Below, one piece after another: positions 20,725 to 31,253 of a stretch of DNA of 64,000 nt. Below the pieces are notes generated by a model. That model was not told where the DNA came from. It did not search any database and worked only from the letters and a program-made list of their open reading frames with translations. This stretch comes from Lentilactobacillus kribbianus. Lineage in GTDB: Bacteria > Bacillota > Bacilli > Lactobacillales > Lactobacillaceae. Every line of letters starts with the position of its first letter. Position 1 is the stretch's first letter. Location of the stretch: contig NZ_JABEQQ010000002.1 of the NCBI RefSeq assembly GCF_013184075.1, positions 124,001 to 188,000 of the forward strand. Reading direction: 5' to 3'. The translations under genes were made by a program, and so were the position numbers.

Positions 20725-21939
20725 TTGGCTAAACTTACTGTGTCCGATTTGGACTTAAATGGCAAAAAAGTGTTAATGCGTGTTGATTTTAATGTTCCTA
20801 TTAAAGATGGGGTAATTGGTGACGATAATCGAATCCAAGCAGCCTTACCAACTATTCAATATGTGCTTGACCACAATGGTAAAGCAATCTTATTTTCACA
20901 CTTAGGCCGAATTAAAAAAGAAGATGATAAGCCAGCCTTGTCACTTCGTCCAGTAGCAGAACGACTTTCAAACCTTTTGAATAAGCCAGTAACATTTGTT
21001 CCAGTTACTGAAGGACCTCAATTGGAAGCAGCCATTGATAATTTGACTGATGGCAGTATTTTATTAGTAGAAAATACTCGTTATGAAGATGTTGTTAACG
21101 GTGAATACGTTAAACGTGAATCCGGTAATGATCCTAAATTGGGTGAATACTGGGCTTCATTAGGTGATGAATTCATTAACGATGCGTTTGGTACTGCTCA
21201 CCGTTCTCACGCATCAAACGCTGGTATCGCTGATGCTATGCGTAAAGACGGCAAGCCAGTAGCTGCCGGTTTCTTAATGGAAAAAGAAATCCAATTCTTA
21301 GGTGATGCGGTTAATAATCCTGAACGTCCATTTGTTGCTATCTTGGGTGGTGCTAAGGTTTCTGATAAGATCGGTGTTATCGAAAACTTGATCGAAAAAG
21401 CTGATAAGATTATTATCGGTGGTGGAATGACTTACACATTCTATGCTGCTAAGGGCATGAATATTGGTGATTCACTTGTTGAAAAAGATAAGATCGAAAT
21501 GGCTAAAAACATTCTTGAAAAGGGTGGCGACAAGATTGTGCTTCCCGTTGATAGTGTTGTAGCTAAGAGCTTTAGTAATGACGCTGAACACATGGTTGTA
21601 GAAGGCGAAATTCCTGATGGTTGGATGGCTCTAGATATCGGTCCTAAGTCAGTAGCTGAATTTAAGGACGTGCTTAAAGATGCTAAGACTGTTGTTTGGA
21701 ACGGACCAATGGGTGTCTTTGAAATGCCTAACTACGCTAAGGGAACTCTTGAAATCGGAGAATACCTTGGTACATTATCAAATGCAACTACAATTGTTGG
21801 TGGTGGTGATTCTACTGCCGCAGTTAAACAATTAGGCGTTGCTAGTCAATTGACTCATATCTCTACTGGTGGTGGTGCTTCTCTTGAATACCTTGAAGGT
21901 AAGACCTTGCCAGGAATTGCAGCCATTGATAATAAATAA
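20725..21939 (+). CDS. pgk: Phosphoglycerate kinase
   Basis: Makes ATP and 3-phosphoglycerate from 1,3-bisphosphoglycerate. [12 protein letters not shown] (about 18-29), the ADP-binding [13 protein letters not shown] and the C-terminal GGGDSTAAV motif are all present. The 404 residues are slightly more than the usual 395-400 because of an inserted charged stretch near residue 70. Start is TTG at 20725 behind TAGGAGG. Probably co-transcribed with gap; a strong terminator follows. Confidence 0.97.
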   Translation: MAKLTVSDLDLNGKKVLMRVDFNVPIKDGVIGDDNRIQAALPTIQYVLDHNGKAILFSHLGRIKKEDDKPALSLRPVAERLSNLLNKPVTFVPVTEGPQLEAAIDNLTDGSILLVENTRYEDVVNGEYVKRESGNDPKLGEYWASLGDEFINDAFGTAHRSHASNAGIADAMRKDGKPVAAGFLMEKEIQFLGDAVNNPERPFVAILGGAKVSDKIGVIENLIEKADKIIIGGGMTYTFYAAKGMNIGDSLVEKDKIEMAKNILEKGGDKIVLPVDSVVAKSFSNDAEHMVVEGEIPDGWMALDIGPKSVAEFKDVLKDAKTVVWNGPMGVFEMPNYAKGTLEIGEYLGTLSNATTIVGGGDSTAAVKQLGVASQLTHISTGGGASLEYLEGKTLPGIAAIDNK

Positions 21940-21957
21940 TTAATTAAATTAAGCTAC

Positions 21958-21985
21958 AAAAGGCGCGGTATTTCCGCGCCTTTTT
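21958..21985 (+). terminator. Strong terminator between pgk and tpiA
   Basis: AAAAGGCGCGG and CCGCGCCTTTTT form an 11-bp GC-rich stem around a 5-base loop with a T5 tail. It splits the glycolytic cluster into gap-pgk and tpiA units. Confidence 0.93.
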
Positions 21986-22015
21986 GTGCATCTAAAAATA
22001 AGTTTTTGTAATTTA

Positions 22016-22024
22016 TGGTAGAAT
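22016..22024 (+). promoter_or_regulatory. tpiA promoter (extended -10)
   Basis: TGG-TAGAAT, an extended -10, lies 35 bases before the tpiA ATG and just after the pgk terminator. No convincing -35 is present. The same TGGTAGAAT string appears in the uvrB promoter. Confidence 0.55.
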
Positions 22025-22058
22025 TAGCTGTATAGTCTAAAACTAAGGATGATAAATT

Positions 22059-22820
22059 ATGCGAATACCATTTATTGCTGGAAACTGGAAGATGAATCTT
22101 TCGGTTACTGAATCGGTTGAATTTTTGGATGCAATTCGGGGAAAGTTACCTAATCCCGATGAGGTTCAAACAGCCATTGCAGCCTCGCCGTTATTTTTGG
22201 AGACGATGTTGCGAAATAATCAGGGTTCACCGCTGATTATCAGTGCCGAAAATTGTTTTTATGAAGATGAAGGGGCCTATACTGGTGAAACTAGCCCTAA
22301 AGCATTAGCTGAAATGGGAATTACCCATGTAATTGTGGGTCATTCTGAACGGCGCAAGTATTTTAATGAAACTGATGATGTCATCAACAAAAAAGTTCAA
22401 GCAGTTTTTAGAAATCATATGATTCCGATTGTTTGTTGTGATGAAACAATGGGTCGACGTGAGTCTTCTAATCATATTTCTTGGGTAGTTAGTCAAGTTA
22501 CTGCTGCTTTGAAAGGTGTTGATATTGAACAAGCGCGTCAAGTAATTATTGCTTATGAACCTAGTTGGGCTATTGGTAGTGGTAAAACAGCCAGTACTGA
22601 AGAAGCCGAAGAAGGTTGTTATTTGATTCGTCAAACGATTGCTGATTTATATTCTGACGAAGTAGCCAATCAAGTTCGGGTACTTTATGGTGGTAGTGTT
22701 AATGATGATAATGCTAACAAGATCTTGGCTCAAAAAGATATTGATGGAGTATTAGCCGGTGGCGCTAGTTTGAAACCGGATTCATTCGTCCGTTTGGCTA
22801 ATTTTCAAGAAAATAATTAG
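22059..22820 (+). CDS. tpiA: Triosephosphate isomerase
   Basis: Interconverts DHAP and GAP. GNWKMN at residues 8-13, the catalytic His in [11 protein letters not shown] (about residue 96), the catalytic Glu in [14 protein letters not shown] and [10 protein letters not shown] are intact. The 253 residues are normal. Codon use is less biased than in gap, pgk and eno, in line with separate, weaker expression. It lies alone between a terminator and the eno promoter. Confidence 0.96.
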   Translation: MRIPFIAGNWKMNLSVTESVEFLDAIRGKLPNPDEVQTAIAASPLFLETMLRNNQGSPLIISAENCFYEDEGAYTGETSPKALAEMGITHVIVGHSERRKYFNETDDVINKKVQAVFRNHMIPIVCCDETMGRRESSNHISWVVSQVTAALKGVDIEQARQVIIAYEPSWAIGSGKTASTEEAEEGCYLIRQTIADLYSDEVANQVRVLYGGSVNDDNANKILAQKDIDGVLAGGASLKPDSFVRLANFQENN

Positions 22821-22838
22821 GATTTGAATACTTTTGTA

Positions 22839-22867
22839 TTGAAACTTTTTGCACAAACTAATAGAAT
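22839..22867 (+). promoter_or_regulatory. eno promoter
   Basis: TTGAAA (22839-22844), 17 bases, TAGAAT (22862-22867), placed 51 bases before the eno ATG. This gives eno its own transcript. Confidence 0.75.
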
Positions 22868-22894
22868 TGAACTGAACCTTGTTTAAGATCATGA

Positions 22895-24238
<1,344 letters not shown>

Positions 24239-24245
24239 TTAATCT

Positions 24246-24274
24246 AAAAGAACGACTTTTGGTCGTTCTTTTTT
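24246..24274 (+). terminator. Terminator after eno
   Basis: AAAGAACGAC and GTCGTTCTTT pair around a short TTTTG loop with a T6 tail. Confidence 0.92.
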
Positions 24275-24282
24275 GCAGCATT

Positions 24283-24334
24283 AAACCTCCTTTTGCGTAC
24301 TTAACTTTAAGACGAAAAGGAGGTTTTTTATTTT
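24283..24334 (+). promoter_or_regulatory. Hairpin that buries the ribosome binding site of the surface protein gene
   Basis: AAACCTCCTTTT (24283-24294) pairs perfectly with AAAAGGAGGTTT (24315-24326), and CGT/ACG extends the stem past one bulged G. The right arm holds the AAGGAGG site of the TTG start at 24333 and is followed by TTTTTTATTTT. Folded, the RNA would hide the ribosome site and resemble an intrinsic terminator. The eno terminator already stands just upstream, so this is probably not needed for eno. Confidence 0.65.
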
Positions 24335-25622
24335 GAAGAAAATATTTATTTGGTTAATCTTTTTCTTATCATTGACCAGTTCTGGATTATCGGTACAGGC
24401 GGCCACTAATTCAGAAAAAGACGTGCGTTTGATTTTTCGTGAATATTTAACTACCACTGATACCGATGGTCAAGAAAAGACCAATATGCGTTTTAGTAAG
24501 CCTGTTTCGTGTCATTATGGGGACCCATTTCCAGTACCTCAAATCGAAGGCTACGATTTACTAGATCATTTTCCACCGTTTTTGTTACCGGGAACCAGTG
24601 GTCGTTTAGATGCTCACTATCGAGGGCATTCTGCTACAGTGACGGCTCACTTTAATAATGATGAAATAGCGGATATTGCTACCCCGCAAGTATTAACGCT
24701 GGGAACCATCGATGGTCAGTATAAAATTATGGCTCCAGAAGTGACGGGTTATCAGTTGGATGATTTTAAACACTTAACTGGAGTTATTGATAACGCCAAT
24801 TTGATATTAAACATTAACTACCATAAAGATAAGATAACAGATGGTGACAGTGAGCCGATTACTCCGCCGGTTGAGCCGGAAAAACCAGTTGAACCTATTA
24901 CACCAGAAATTCCAGAGCGACCCATTGATCCGGAATTACCCCAATTACCAGAATTACCATTGCCAGAACAGCCAGTTGAACCAAAACGATTGTTAATTAC
25001 TATTAAATATCTGAGTACGACTGGTAAATTATTAAAACAAGAACAGCAACTGGTTACCAAGATAGAAATGAAACAATTGCAACAAAATATGGTAACCTCT
25101 TTTGAAGGTTATTTGTTTAATCATAGTAAATACCAGCCTTTAACCAGTACACTGCAAGTATTTTATCAACCACAGCAGATGGCGGTTGTGGTAACTGGTC
25201 GATATAAAGACAAAGAACTATTTTATCAAACCGTTAAGGGGAATTTTGATGATCTGATTACAATTTCCGCGAAGAAAATAAATGGTTATTTTTGTAAACA
25301 ACCTCAACAACAAATTCAACTTAATTCGTTAAAGTCAAAACCGGTAGAATTTGAATACACTAAAATAAAATCCAAAAATACGCTTAAACAAGCAGCAAAT
25401 AAAAACATCAAGCCACACCAAATTAATTTAAGGACGGATAAATTGGCAAAAGCTAGAAAAGAACGAACGCTCAAAAAAGATGAACAACTTAAAAAGAATA
25501 TTTCTAATAAAGGACATCAGCAAAAATTGCCGCAAACAAACGAGCGAGTGGTTCCCGGTTGGATAAAATTAATTTTCATCGGATTATTGATATTAGGCGG
25601 AGTTCGACATAAGTTTAGTTAA
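24333..25622 (+). CDS. MucBP-like surface protein with LPQTNE sorting signal
   Basis: Cell-wall-anchored protein of 429 residues. A signal peptide with a strongly hydrophobic core occupies residues 1-24 and ends near VQAA. Two or three MucBP-like beta repeats follow (about 30-165 and 225-345), split by a proline-rich linker of PEKP, PEIPE and ELPQLPE units (about 172-217). After a basic stretch come the sorting motif LPQTNE, a membrane helix and a short charged tail. LPQTxE is the usual sortase A motif of several lactobacilli. A mucus or host-surface role is inferred from the MucBP likeness. Start is TTG inside a hairpin leader. Confidence 0.82.
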   Translation: MKKIFIWLIFFLSLTSSGLSVQAATNSEKDVRLIFREYLTTTDTDGQEKTNMRFSKPVSCHYGDPFPVPQIEGYDLLDHFPPFLLPGTSGRLDAHYRGHSATVTAHFNNDEIADIATPQVLTLGTIDGQYKIMAPEVTGYQLDDFKHLTGVIDNANLILNINYHKDKITDGDSEPITPPVEPEKPVEPITPEIPERPIDPELPQLPELPLPEQPVEPKRLLITIKYLSTTGKLLKQEQQLVTKIEMKQLQQNMVTSFEGYLFNHSKYQPLTSTLQVFYQPQQMAVVVTGRYKDKELFYQTVKGNFDDLITISAKKINGYFCKQPQQQIQLNSLKSKPVEFEYTKIKSKNTLKQAANKNIKPHQINLRTDKLAKARKERTLKKDEQLKKNISNKGHQQKLPQTNERVVPGWIKLIFIGLLILGGVRHKFS

Positions 25623-25673
25623 TTTTATGGTATGATTATATTCTAGAAACCTAAGTGAAGGAATGAAGACAAA

Positions 25674-27191
25674 TTGAATGAGAAAAAATTTCATCAATTA
25701 AAACTGGTTTGTCTAGGAATAATTATTGGTATTATAAGTGGTATTATTGTTTCTATATTTCGGTTAACTATTCAAACCAATCTTAGCTGGTTTCACCAAG
25801 CTTTTCAAAGGGCTCATCATAATTGGTGGTGGCTGGTAATTATTTGGATGATTAATGTTGCTGTTGTTATTATTGTGGGAAATTTGGAAAAACAAGAACC
25901 AGCAATTAAGGGTTCTGGTATTCCTCAAGTAGAAGGACAATTACGGGATGAATATCATTACCATTGGTGGTCAGTTTTATGGCGAAAGTTTATTGGTGGT
26001 ATTTTAGCTATTGGTAGTGGTCTGTTTTTGGGTCGAGAGGGGCCTTCTATTCAATTAGGATCAACAGTGGGGCAAGGAATTGCCGAAACTTTAAAGGTTA
26101 AAAACAGTGATCGCAAGGTACTGATTTCCAGTGGGGCTGCTGCTGGGTTAAGTGCTGCTTTTAATGCTCCTTTAGCCAGTGTGATGTTTGTTTTGGAAGA
26201 AATCTTTACTAATTTTTCGACCAATATTTGGGTGGTGTCACTAACATCAGCGGTAGTAGCTGATGGCGTTGCTTTGAAAGTATTTGGCTTAAAGCCAGTA
26301 CTAGCAATGCCTAGTCATAGCTTGGCTGTAGGTCAACTAGGCTGGGTGGTTACTTTAGGGATTGTTTTAGGCTTATTAGGACGATTATATCAATGGGCTA
26401 CATTAAATGTCGCTTGGATTTACCGGCGCTTAAAACATTTACCTAATCAATATTGGGGACTCGTTCCATTGATATTAGTTATCCCAGTTGGCTTTTATGT
26501 CCCTTATTTGTTAGGTGGCGGTAGTCAAATTATTTTGCAATCGGCTAACCAGGTTCATATACCAGCTTTAACCACCTTGTTTGGCGTTTTAGTGCTTAGA
26601 TTTATCTTTTCGGTTTTTTCATATGGATCGGGAATGCCCGGTGGCATCTTTTTGCCGATGCTTTGTATTGGTGCCATTACTGGAGAAATCGTTGCGACGG
26701 TGTTAGTTCGAGCTAATTTAATTAGTGCCAGCTTAATTACTAGCTTCATTATTTTAGGAATGGTAGGCTTTTTTGCTGGTGTTAGTAAGGCTCCGTTTAC
26801 GGCAGTATTACTAATTACTGAAATGGTGGGATCATTAACTCATTTAGTTAGTTTAGCTTTAGTGAGTCTAGTAGCTTACTTAGTAGTTGACCTGTTGAGT
26901 GGTGCCCCAATTTATTATTCTTTGTTGCATCAATTACTGAATAAACGTTTACCAGGAACCAAAACCATTACCATCTCACAATCTGTGTTTGTAGGGGCGT
27001 TAGCTGATGGTAAGTTAATGAAAGATATTGCTTGGCCAGAGCACTGTTTAGTTACTAAAGTGAAACGAAGTGAAAAAGAATTTGCGCCGACTGGGTCTTC
27101 TCAAATCCATGCAGGGGACCTGTTAACCATTGAAATTCAAGATGCTGATGTTTCTAAAGCACGAAAAACGATTATGGCTTTAATTCATTAA
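25674..27191 (+). CDS. ClC-family chloride/proton antiporter with TrkA-C domain
   Basis: Membrane antiporter of 505 residues. The three ClC signature loops are visible: GSGIPQV, GREGPS with the gating glutamate, and GSGMPGGIFLP. About a dozen membrane segments fill residues 8-420. A cytosolic RCK_C/TrkA-C domain (about 430-505, ending in ADGKLMKDI...GDLLTIEIQD) probably senses a ligand. The gating Glu argues for Cl-/H+ exchange, perhaps acid resistance. Start is TTG. It has 51 bases between it and the surface protein and may stand alone. Confidence 0.88.
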   Translation: MNEKKFHQLKLVCLGIIIGIISGIIVSIFRLTIQTNLSWFHQAFQRAHHNWWWLVIIWMINVAVVIIVGNLEKQEPAIKGSGIPQVEGQLRDEYHYHWWSVLWRKFIGGILAIGSGLFLGREGPSIQLGSTVGQGIAETLKVKNSDRKVLISSGAAAGLSAAFNAPLASVMFVLEEIFTNFSTNIWVVSLTSAVVADGVALKVFGLKPVLAMPSHSLAVGQLGWVVTLGIVLGLLGRLYQWATLNVAWIYRRLKHLPNQYWGLVPLILVIPVGFYVPYLLGGGSQIILQSANQVHIPALTTLFGVLVLRFIFSVFSYGSGMPGGIFLPMLCIGAITGEIVATVLVRANLISASLITSFIILGMVGFFAGVSKAPFTAVLLITEMVGSLTHLVSLALVSLVAYLVVDLLSGAPIYYSLLHQLLNKRLPGTKTITISQSVFVGALADGKLMKDIAWPEHCLVTKVKRSEKEFAPTGSSQIHAGDLLTIEIQDADVSKARKTIMALIH

Positions 27192-27277
27192 TCGAATAAA
27201 ATAGTAGCTAAAAGAACCGAAATGTGGTAAATTGAACAGAGTAGAGAACGGCCGAGTGATTTTTAGGAGGCTTCAAT

Positions 27278-27514
27278 TTGTATAATTTATTGTTAACATT
27301 ATTGTTGATTGACTGCGTGTTGATCATAATTGCAGTATTAATGCAACCTTCAAAAACTAATGATGCCATGTCAGCTTTAACAGGTGGAGCAGATGATTTA
27401 TTTGCTAAACAAAAGCCGCGTGGGTTTGAAGCATTTATGCAAAAAGTTACTCTTGTGTTAGGAATTCTTTTCTTTGCCCTAGCATTAGGACTAGCTTGGT
27501 TATCATCACATTAG
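27278..27514 (+). CDS. secG: Preprotein translocase subunit SecG
   Basis: Small auxiliary subunit of the SecYEG channel. The 78 residues have two membrane helices (about 2-21 and 57-75) joined by the conserved polar loop QPSKTNDAMSALTGGADDLF. Start is TTG behind AGGAGG. The order secG-esterase-rnr-smpB is conserved in lactobacilli. A terminator follows directly. Confidence 0.93.
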   Translation: MYNLLLTLLLIDCVLIIIAVLMQPSKTNDAMSALTGGADDLFAKQKPRGFEAFMQKVTLVLGILFFALALGLAWLSSH

Positions 27515-27516
27515 TG

Positions 27517-27549
27517 AAAGCCTCCTGTTTCAATACGGGAGGTTTTTTA
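27517..27549 (+). terminator. Terminator after secG
   Basis: CCTCCTGT and ACGGGAGG pair (one G-T) around a 6-base loop, with outer A-T pairs and a T6 tail. Confidence 0.85.
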
Positions 27550-27583
27550 TTATAATTAGAAGTGTTGGATGACTGGGGGCTTA

Positions 27584-28330
27584 ATGATGATTCAAAAACC
27601 GAATTCATTTTATTTTAAACATGGATCAAAAGGGATTATTTTACTACATGCTTTTGCTAGTAATCCTAATGATGTTCGTATGTTAGGACGACACTTAGAA
27701 AGGCAAAATTATTCCGTTTATGCTCCAATGTTTACTGGCCATGGAACTGGCGATTTTATCGATATATTAGCCAATGGTTCTGTGAAATCCTGGTGTCAGG
27801 ATACACAACGAGCTATTGAATTTATGAAATCAGAAAAAATGGATTCTATTAGTGTTTTCGGAATATCATTAGGTGGTATTTTTGCTACCTGGGCTTTAGA
27901 GCATAATCCGGACTTATTAATGGGTGGCGAATTTGGTTCACCAATCATTAGTGATGATCATTTTAACGTTCATAATCTTTTTATGAGTATGGCAAAAGCT
28001 AATTATCAAAAATATCAAGTCAATGAACAAATTGCAGCAACAAAGTTGAAGTGGTTAGAAGAAAATGTTGATAAACGTTTGACTGAAATTGCCCAATTTG
28101 CGCATCAAGTAGCTAATGACTTAGATTTAATGAAACAACCTTATTTTGTGGGGCAGGGATTAGCAGATGAAGTTATTAACCCTAATAGTGGACAGCGGGT
28201 TGTTGAGGCATTACCAGCAAACCAAGTTACATTTCATACCTACCCTGCAGGTCATATGTTAACTGTAAATTCAGCTCATCAACAATTAGAAAACGATTTA
28301 AGTGAATTTATTAATCAAAATTATAAGTAA
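27584..28330 (+). CDS. Alpha/beta-hydrolase, carboxylesterase type
   Basis: Serine esterase of about 248 residues. The oxyanion region LLHAFASNP, GHGTGD, the nucleophile elbow GISLGG (Ser near residue 94), an Asp in GLADEVINP and a His in YPAGHML together give a complete catalytic set as in Est30-type carboxylesterases. An in-frame ATG at 27569 precedes the GGGGG site; the start is taken as 27584, with ATG 27587 nearly equal. The natural substrate is unknown. Likely co-transcribed with rnr, 14 bases downstream. Confidence 0.88.
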   Translation: MMIQKPNSFYFKHGSKGIILLHAFASNPNDVRMLGRHLERQNYSVYAPMFTGHGTGDFIDILANGSVKSWCQDTQRAIEFMKSEKMDSISVFGISLGGIFATWALEHNPDLLMGGEFGSPIISDDHFNVHNLFMSMAKANYQKYQVNEQIAATKLKWLEENVDKRLTEIAQFAHQVANDLDLMKQPYFVGQGLADEVINPNSGQRVVEALPANQVTFHTYPAGHMLTVNSAHQQLENDLSEFINQNYK

Positions 28331-28344
28331 ATGAGGATAATTGA

Positions 28345-30660
28345 TTGCAAGATAATAATTTAAAATTAGAAATAGAAAACGTGCTCCGAAGTTATCCGGA
28401 CAATACTTTTTCCGTAGAAAAAATTGCGGATGTATTAAAGTATCATGGTTCGGCAGCTTTTAAGCTAATTATTCAAGAATTAGCTACAATGGAACGCGAA
28501 AAAATTGTGGTAGTTACCGATAATGGTAGCTTCCAGTTAAATCCAGAACAACGTAAGTTAGAAGGAGTTTTTCACGCAAATGATAAAGGTTTTGGTTTCA
28601 TCGCTTATGATGAAAACCAACCAGATGCATACGTGGCACCTGATAATACAATGTACGCTTTAAATGGTGATACAGTGCAGTTCGAGATTACTCGTCCAGC
28701 TGCAGCGGGATCCGATCGTGGCCCAGAAGGTAAAGTGGTAGCGATTACTGAACATAAATATGAAACGGTAGTGGGTTCTTTTGATCAAACTGATGATGAT
28801 CATGGCTACTATGGTCAAGTCAAATTAACGGATAAAAAGATTTCTAAGTATCATTTTTATATTAATGATATTGGAATTAAACCAACACCGGGAGAAGTCG
28901 TTACTGCCCAAATTACAGAATATCCCAATGCTGACCATCCTGATTATATGGTCGGAATTGCTAATCAAGTGATTGGCTCTGTTGATGATCCCGGTATTGA
29001 TATTTTACAGGTCGTTTATGCCCACGATATTCCGGCAGAATTTCCTACCGATGTTTTGGAAGCTGCCGATCGAATTCCTGATCATGTTTTACCAGAAGAA
29101 ATGGAAGGCCGAGAAGATATTACCGACCAAAACTTAGTGACCATTGATGGTGAATCTTCTAAAGATTTGGATGATGCCGTTACCGTTTGGAAATTACCAA
29201 ATGGTAACTATCATTTAGGAGTTCATATTGCTGACGTGAGTCATTATGTTACTCCTGGTAGTCCCATTGATAAGGAAGCTTATCGCCGAGGAACATCAGT
29301 TTATCTAACTGATCGAGTAATTCCAATGTTGCCAAGACGACTTTCTAATGGTATTTGTTCTCTTAATGAAGGGGTTTTACGACTATGCATGAGTTGTGAA
29401 ATGGAAATTGACCCTAATGGTAACGTAGTTAAAGAACGGATTCATCCTAGTGTAATGAAGTCTAAAGCTCGGATGACTTATACTGATGTGAATAAGATCA
29501 TTGAAGCTCATGACGAAAAAACTAGACAAAAATATGAAGAACTCGTCCCAATGTTTGATGATATGGCTGATTTACACCGTATTCTTTACAAGAATCGTAA
29601 AATGCATGGTGCCATTGACTTTGATGATCGAGAAGCAGAAATCATTGTTGATGAAAAAGGACATGCTATTGATATTAAGGTTCGAGTACGGGGCTTGGCA
29701 GAACGAATGATTGAATCATTCATGCTTGCTGCTAATGAAACTGTCGCTCAACATTATTTCGAAGCTCATGTACCATTTATTTATCGAGTACATGAAACTC
29801 CTGATGCTGATCGAATCAGAAAATTCTATGAGTTCTTAACGGCATTTGGTATTAATGTTAAAGGTGATCCAGAACACATTCGGCCTAAAACATTACAAAA
29901 TATTTTGAAAAAAGTAGCTGGTCAACCTGAGGAAACGATGGTTTCAGTTATGATGTTAAGAAGTCTAAAACAAGCTAAGTACTCAGATCAGTCGTTAGGA
30001 CATTTTGGGTTGGCAGCGCCATATTATACCCACTTTACATCACCAATTCGACGTTACCCAGATACTATGGTTCACCGGATGATTCATTACTACGAAGATA
30101 ATGGTATTAACGATGAAACCAAGCAAAAATTTGCCAATGTTTTAGATGAAATTGCTGTGCATACTTCTGAAACTGAACGACGAGCCATAGATGCCGAACG
30201 AGATACTGATGCGATGAAGAAAGCAGAATACATGGCTGATCATGTTGGCGAAGAATTTGATGCTGTCATTAGCTCTGTGTTGAAATTCGGAATGTTTGTG
30301 GAATTACCTAACACGGTTGAAGGATTAGTTCACATCAGTCGTATGAAGGACGATTACTATGAATACGTTGAACAATTTATGGCCTTGTCTGGTCGTAATA
30401 CCCACCGAACTTATAAAATGGGACAACCAATTCGGGTGAAAGTGGTTAATGTTGACGTTGAACACAGTGCAGTTGATTTTGATATTGTTAATCCAGAAGA
30501 TACGCCGGTTAGTGATATCTTGCCGAAACGAACCCACCAACGGCGTAATAATGACCATCGTGGACATAATAATCACAATGGACATAATCAACACCGCAAT
30601 AATAATGGTAACCGTAATAGTAACAATAAGCGTCAATCAAATAATCGCTCTAAACATTAA
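28345..30660 (+). CDS. rnr: Ribonuclease R
   Basis: 3'-5' exoribonuclease that degrades structured RNA and works with tmRNA-SmpB on faulty messages. Domains in order: winged helix (about 1-65), cold-shock domains (about 70-220), RNB catalytic domain with TIDGESSKDLDDAVTVW (about 266-282) and a C-terminal S1 domain (about 635-715). The last about 40 residues are an unusual Asn/His/Arg-rich tail (such as HNNHNGHNQHRNNN). Start is TTG at 28345. smpB follows, as in many Firmicutes. Confidence 0.95.
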   Translation: MQDNNLKLEIENVLRSYPDNTFSVEKIADVLKYHGSAAFKLIIQELATMEREKIVVVTDNGSFQLNPEQRKLEGVFHANDKGFGFIAYDENQPDAYVAPDNTMYALNGDTVQFEITRPAAAGSDRGPEGKVVAITEHKYETVVGSFDQTDDDHGYYGQVKLTDKKISKYHFYINDIGIKPTPGEVVTAQITEYPNADHPDYMVGIANQVIGSVDDPGIDILQVVYAHDIPAEFPTDVLEAADRIPDHVLPEEMEGREDITDQNLVTIDGESSKDLDDAVTVWKLPNGNYHLGVHIADVSHYVTPGSPIDKEAYRRGTSVYLTDRVIPMLPRRLSNGICSLNEGVLRLCMSCEMEIDPNGNVVKERIHPSVMKSKARMTYTDVNKIIEAHDEKTRQKYEELVPMFDDMADLHRILYKNRKMHGAIDFDDREAEIIVDEKGHAIDIKVRVRGLAERMIESFMLAANETVAQHYFEAHVPFIYRVHETPDADRIRKFYEFLTAFGINVKGDPEHIRPKTLQNILKKVAGQPEETMVSVMMLRSLKQAKYSDQSLGHFGLAAPYYTHFTSPIRRYPDTMVHRMIHYYEDNGINDETKQKFANVLDEIAVHTSETERRAIDAERDTDAMKKAEYMADHVGEEFDAVISSVLKFGMFVELPNTVEGLVHISRMKDDYYEYVEQFMALSGRNTHRTYKMGQPIRVKVVNVDVEHSAVDFDIVNPEDTPVSDILPKRTHQRRNNDHRGHNNHNGHNQHRNNNGNRNSNNKRQSNNRSKH

Positions 30661-30681
30661 TGAGTGAAGGGATGTGAGTGT

Positions 30682-31155
30682 ATGGTTAAACATAAATCTA
30701 ATCCTAAAGATGATAATTTAATTACTCAAAATAAAAAAGCACGTCATGATTATGCCATTAGCGATACTTATGAAGCTGGGATGGTATTAACTGGTACGGA
30801 AATCAAGTCTCTTAGAGATCGACGGGTGAACTTAAAAGACGGTTTTGTGCAGGTAAGAAATGGAGAAGCTTGGTTGATGAATGTGCATATCAGTGAGTAT
30901 GCACAAGGTAACCAGTTTAACCATGATCCTTTGCGAAATCGCAAACTACTTCTGCATAAAAAGCAAATTAAACAGCTAGGCAATGATACTAAGGACAAAG
31001 GTGTTACTATTGTCCCTTTGAAAATGTACATTAAAGATGGTTTTGCTAAAGTATTAATTGGAGTAGCTACTGGAAAGCACGAATACGACAAACGAGAAGA
31101 TATTAAAAAACGTGATCAAAAGCGACAAATTGATCGAGTGTTGAAGCATTATTAA
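30682..31155 (+). CDS. smpB: SsrA-binding protein SmpB
   Basis: Binds tmRNA and brings it to stalled ribosomes; the tmRNA gene is at 50.8-51.2 kb. The 157 residues show [10 protein letters not shown], the conserved [13 protein letters not shown] core and the C-terminal tail [15 protein letters not shown] that mimics an anticodon arm. An earlier GTG at 30664 is in frame, but family alignment and the GAAGGGATG site favour ATG 30682. A strong terminator overlaps its stop. Confidence 0.94.
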   Translation: MVKHKSNPKDDNLITQNKKARHDYAISDTYEAGMVLTGTEIKSLRDRRVNLKDGFVQVRNGEAWLMNVHISEYAQGNQFNHDPLRNRKLLLHKKQIKQLGNDTKDKGVTIVPLKMYIKDGFAKVLIGVATGKHEYDKREDIKKRDQKRQIDRVLKHY

Positions 31156-31195
31156 AAAGGTTACGGCAAAACTGATAATTTGCCGTAACCTTTTT
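31154..31195. terminator. Terminator after smpB
   Basis: AAAAAGGTTACGGCAAA and TTTGCCGTAACCTTTTT pair over 17 bp around an 8-base loop. A and T tracts on both sides make it usable from both strands, serving smpB and perhaps the converging gene at 31254. Confidence 0.93.
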
Positions 31196-31253
31196 ATATT
31201 TTATATACAAAACAGTGATGTAGTCGTGATTTGATTTTGATTGAATGTTATTT

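Noticed and set aside
24818-25060. 80-codon minus-strand frame, rich in Gly and Ser, opposite the surface protein
   Set aside because: It is the mirror of the proline-rich PEP repeats; no ribosome site, and the plus-strand gene has signal peptide and sorting motif.
30325-30636. 103-codon minus-strand frame against the rnr 3' end
   Set aside because: Low-complexity mirror of the Asn/His-rich tail; rnr reads through intact.
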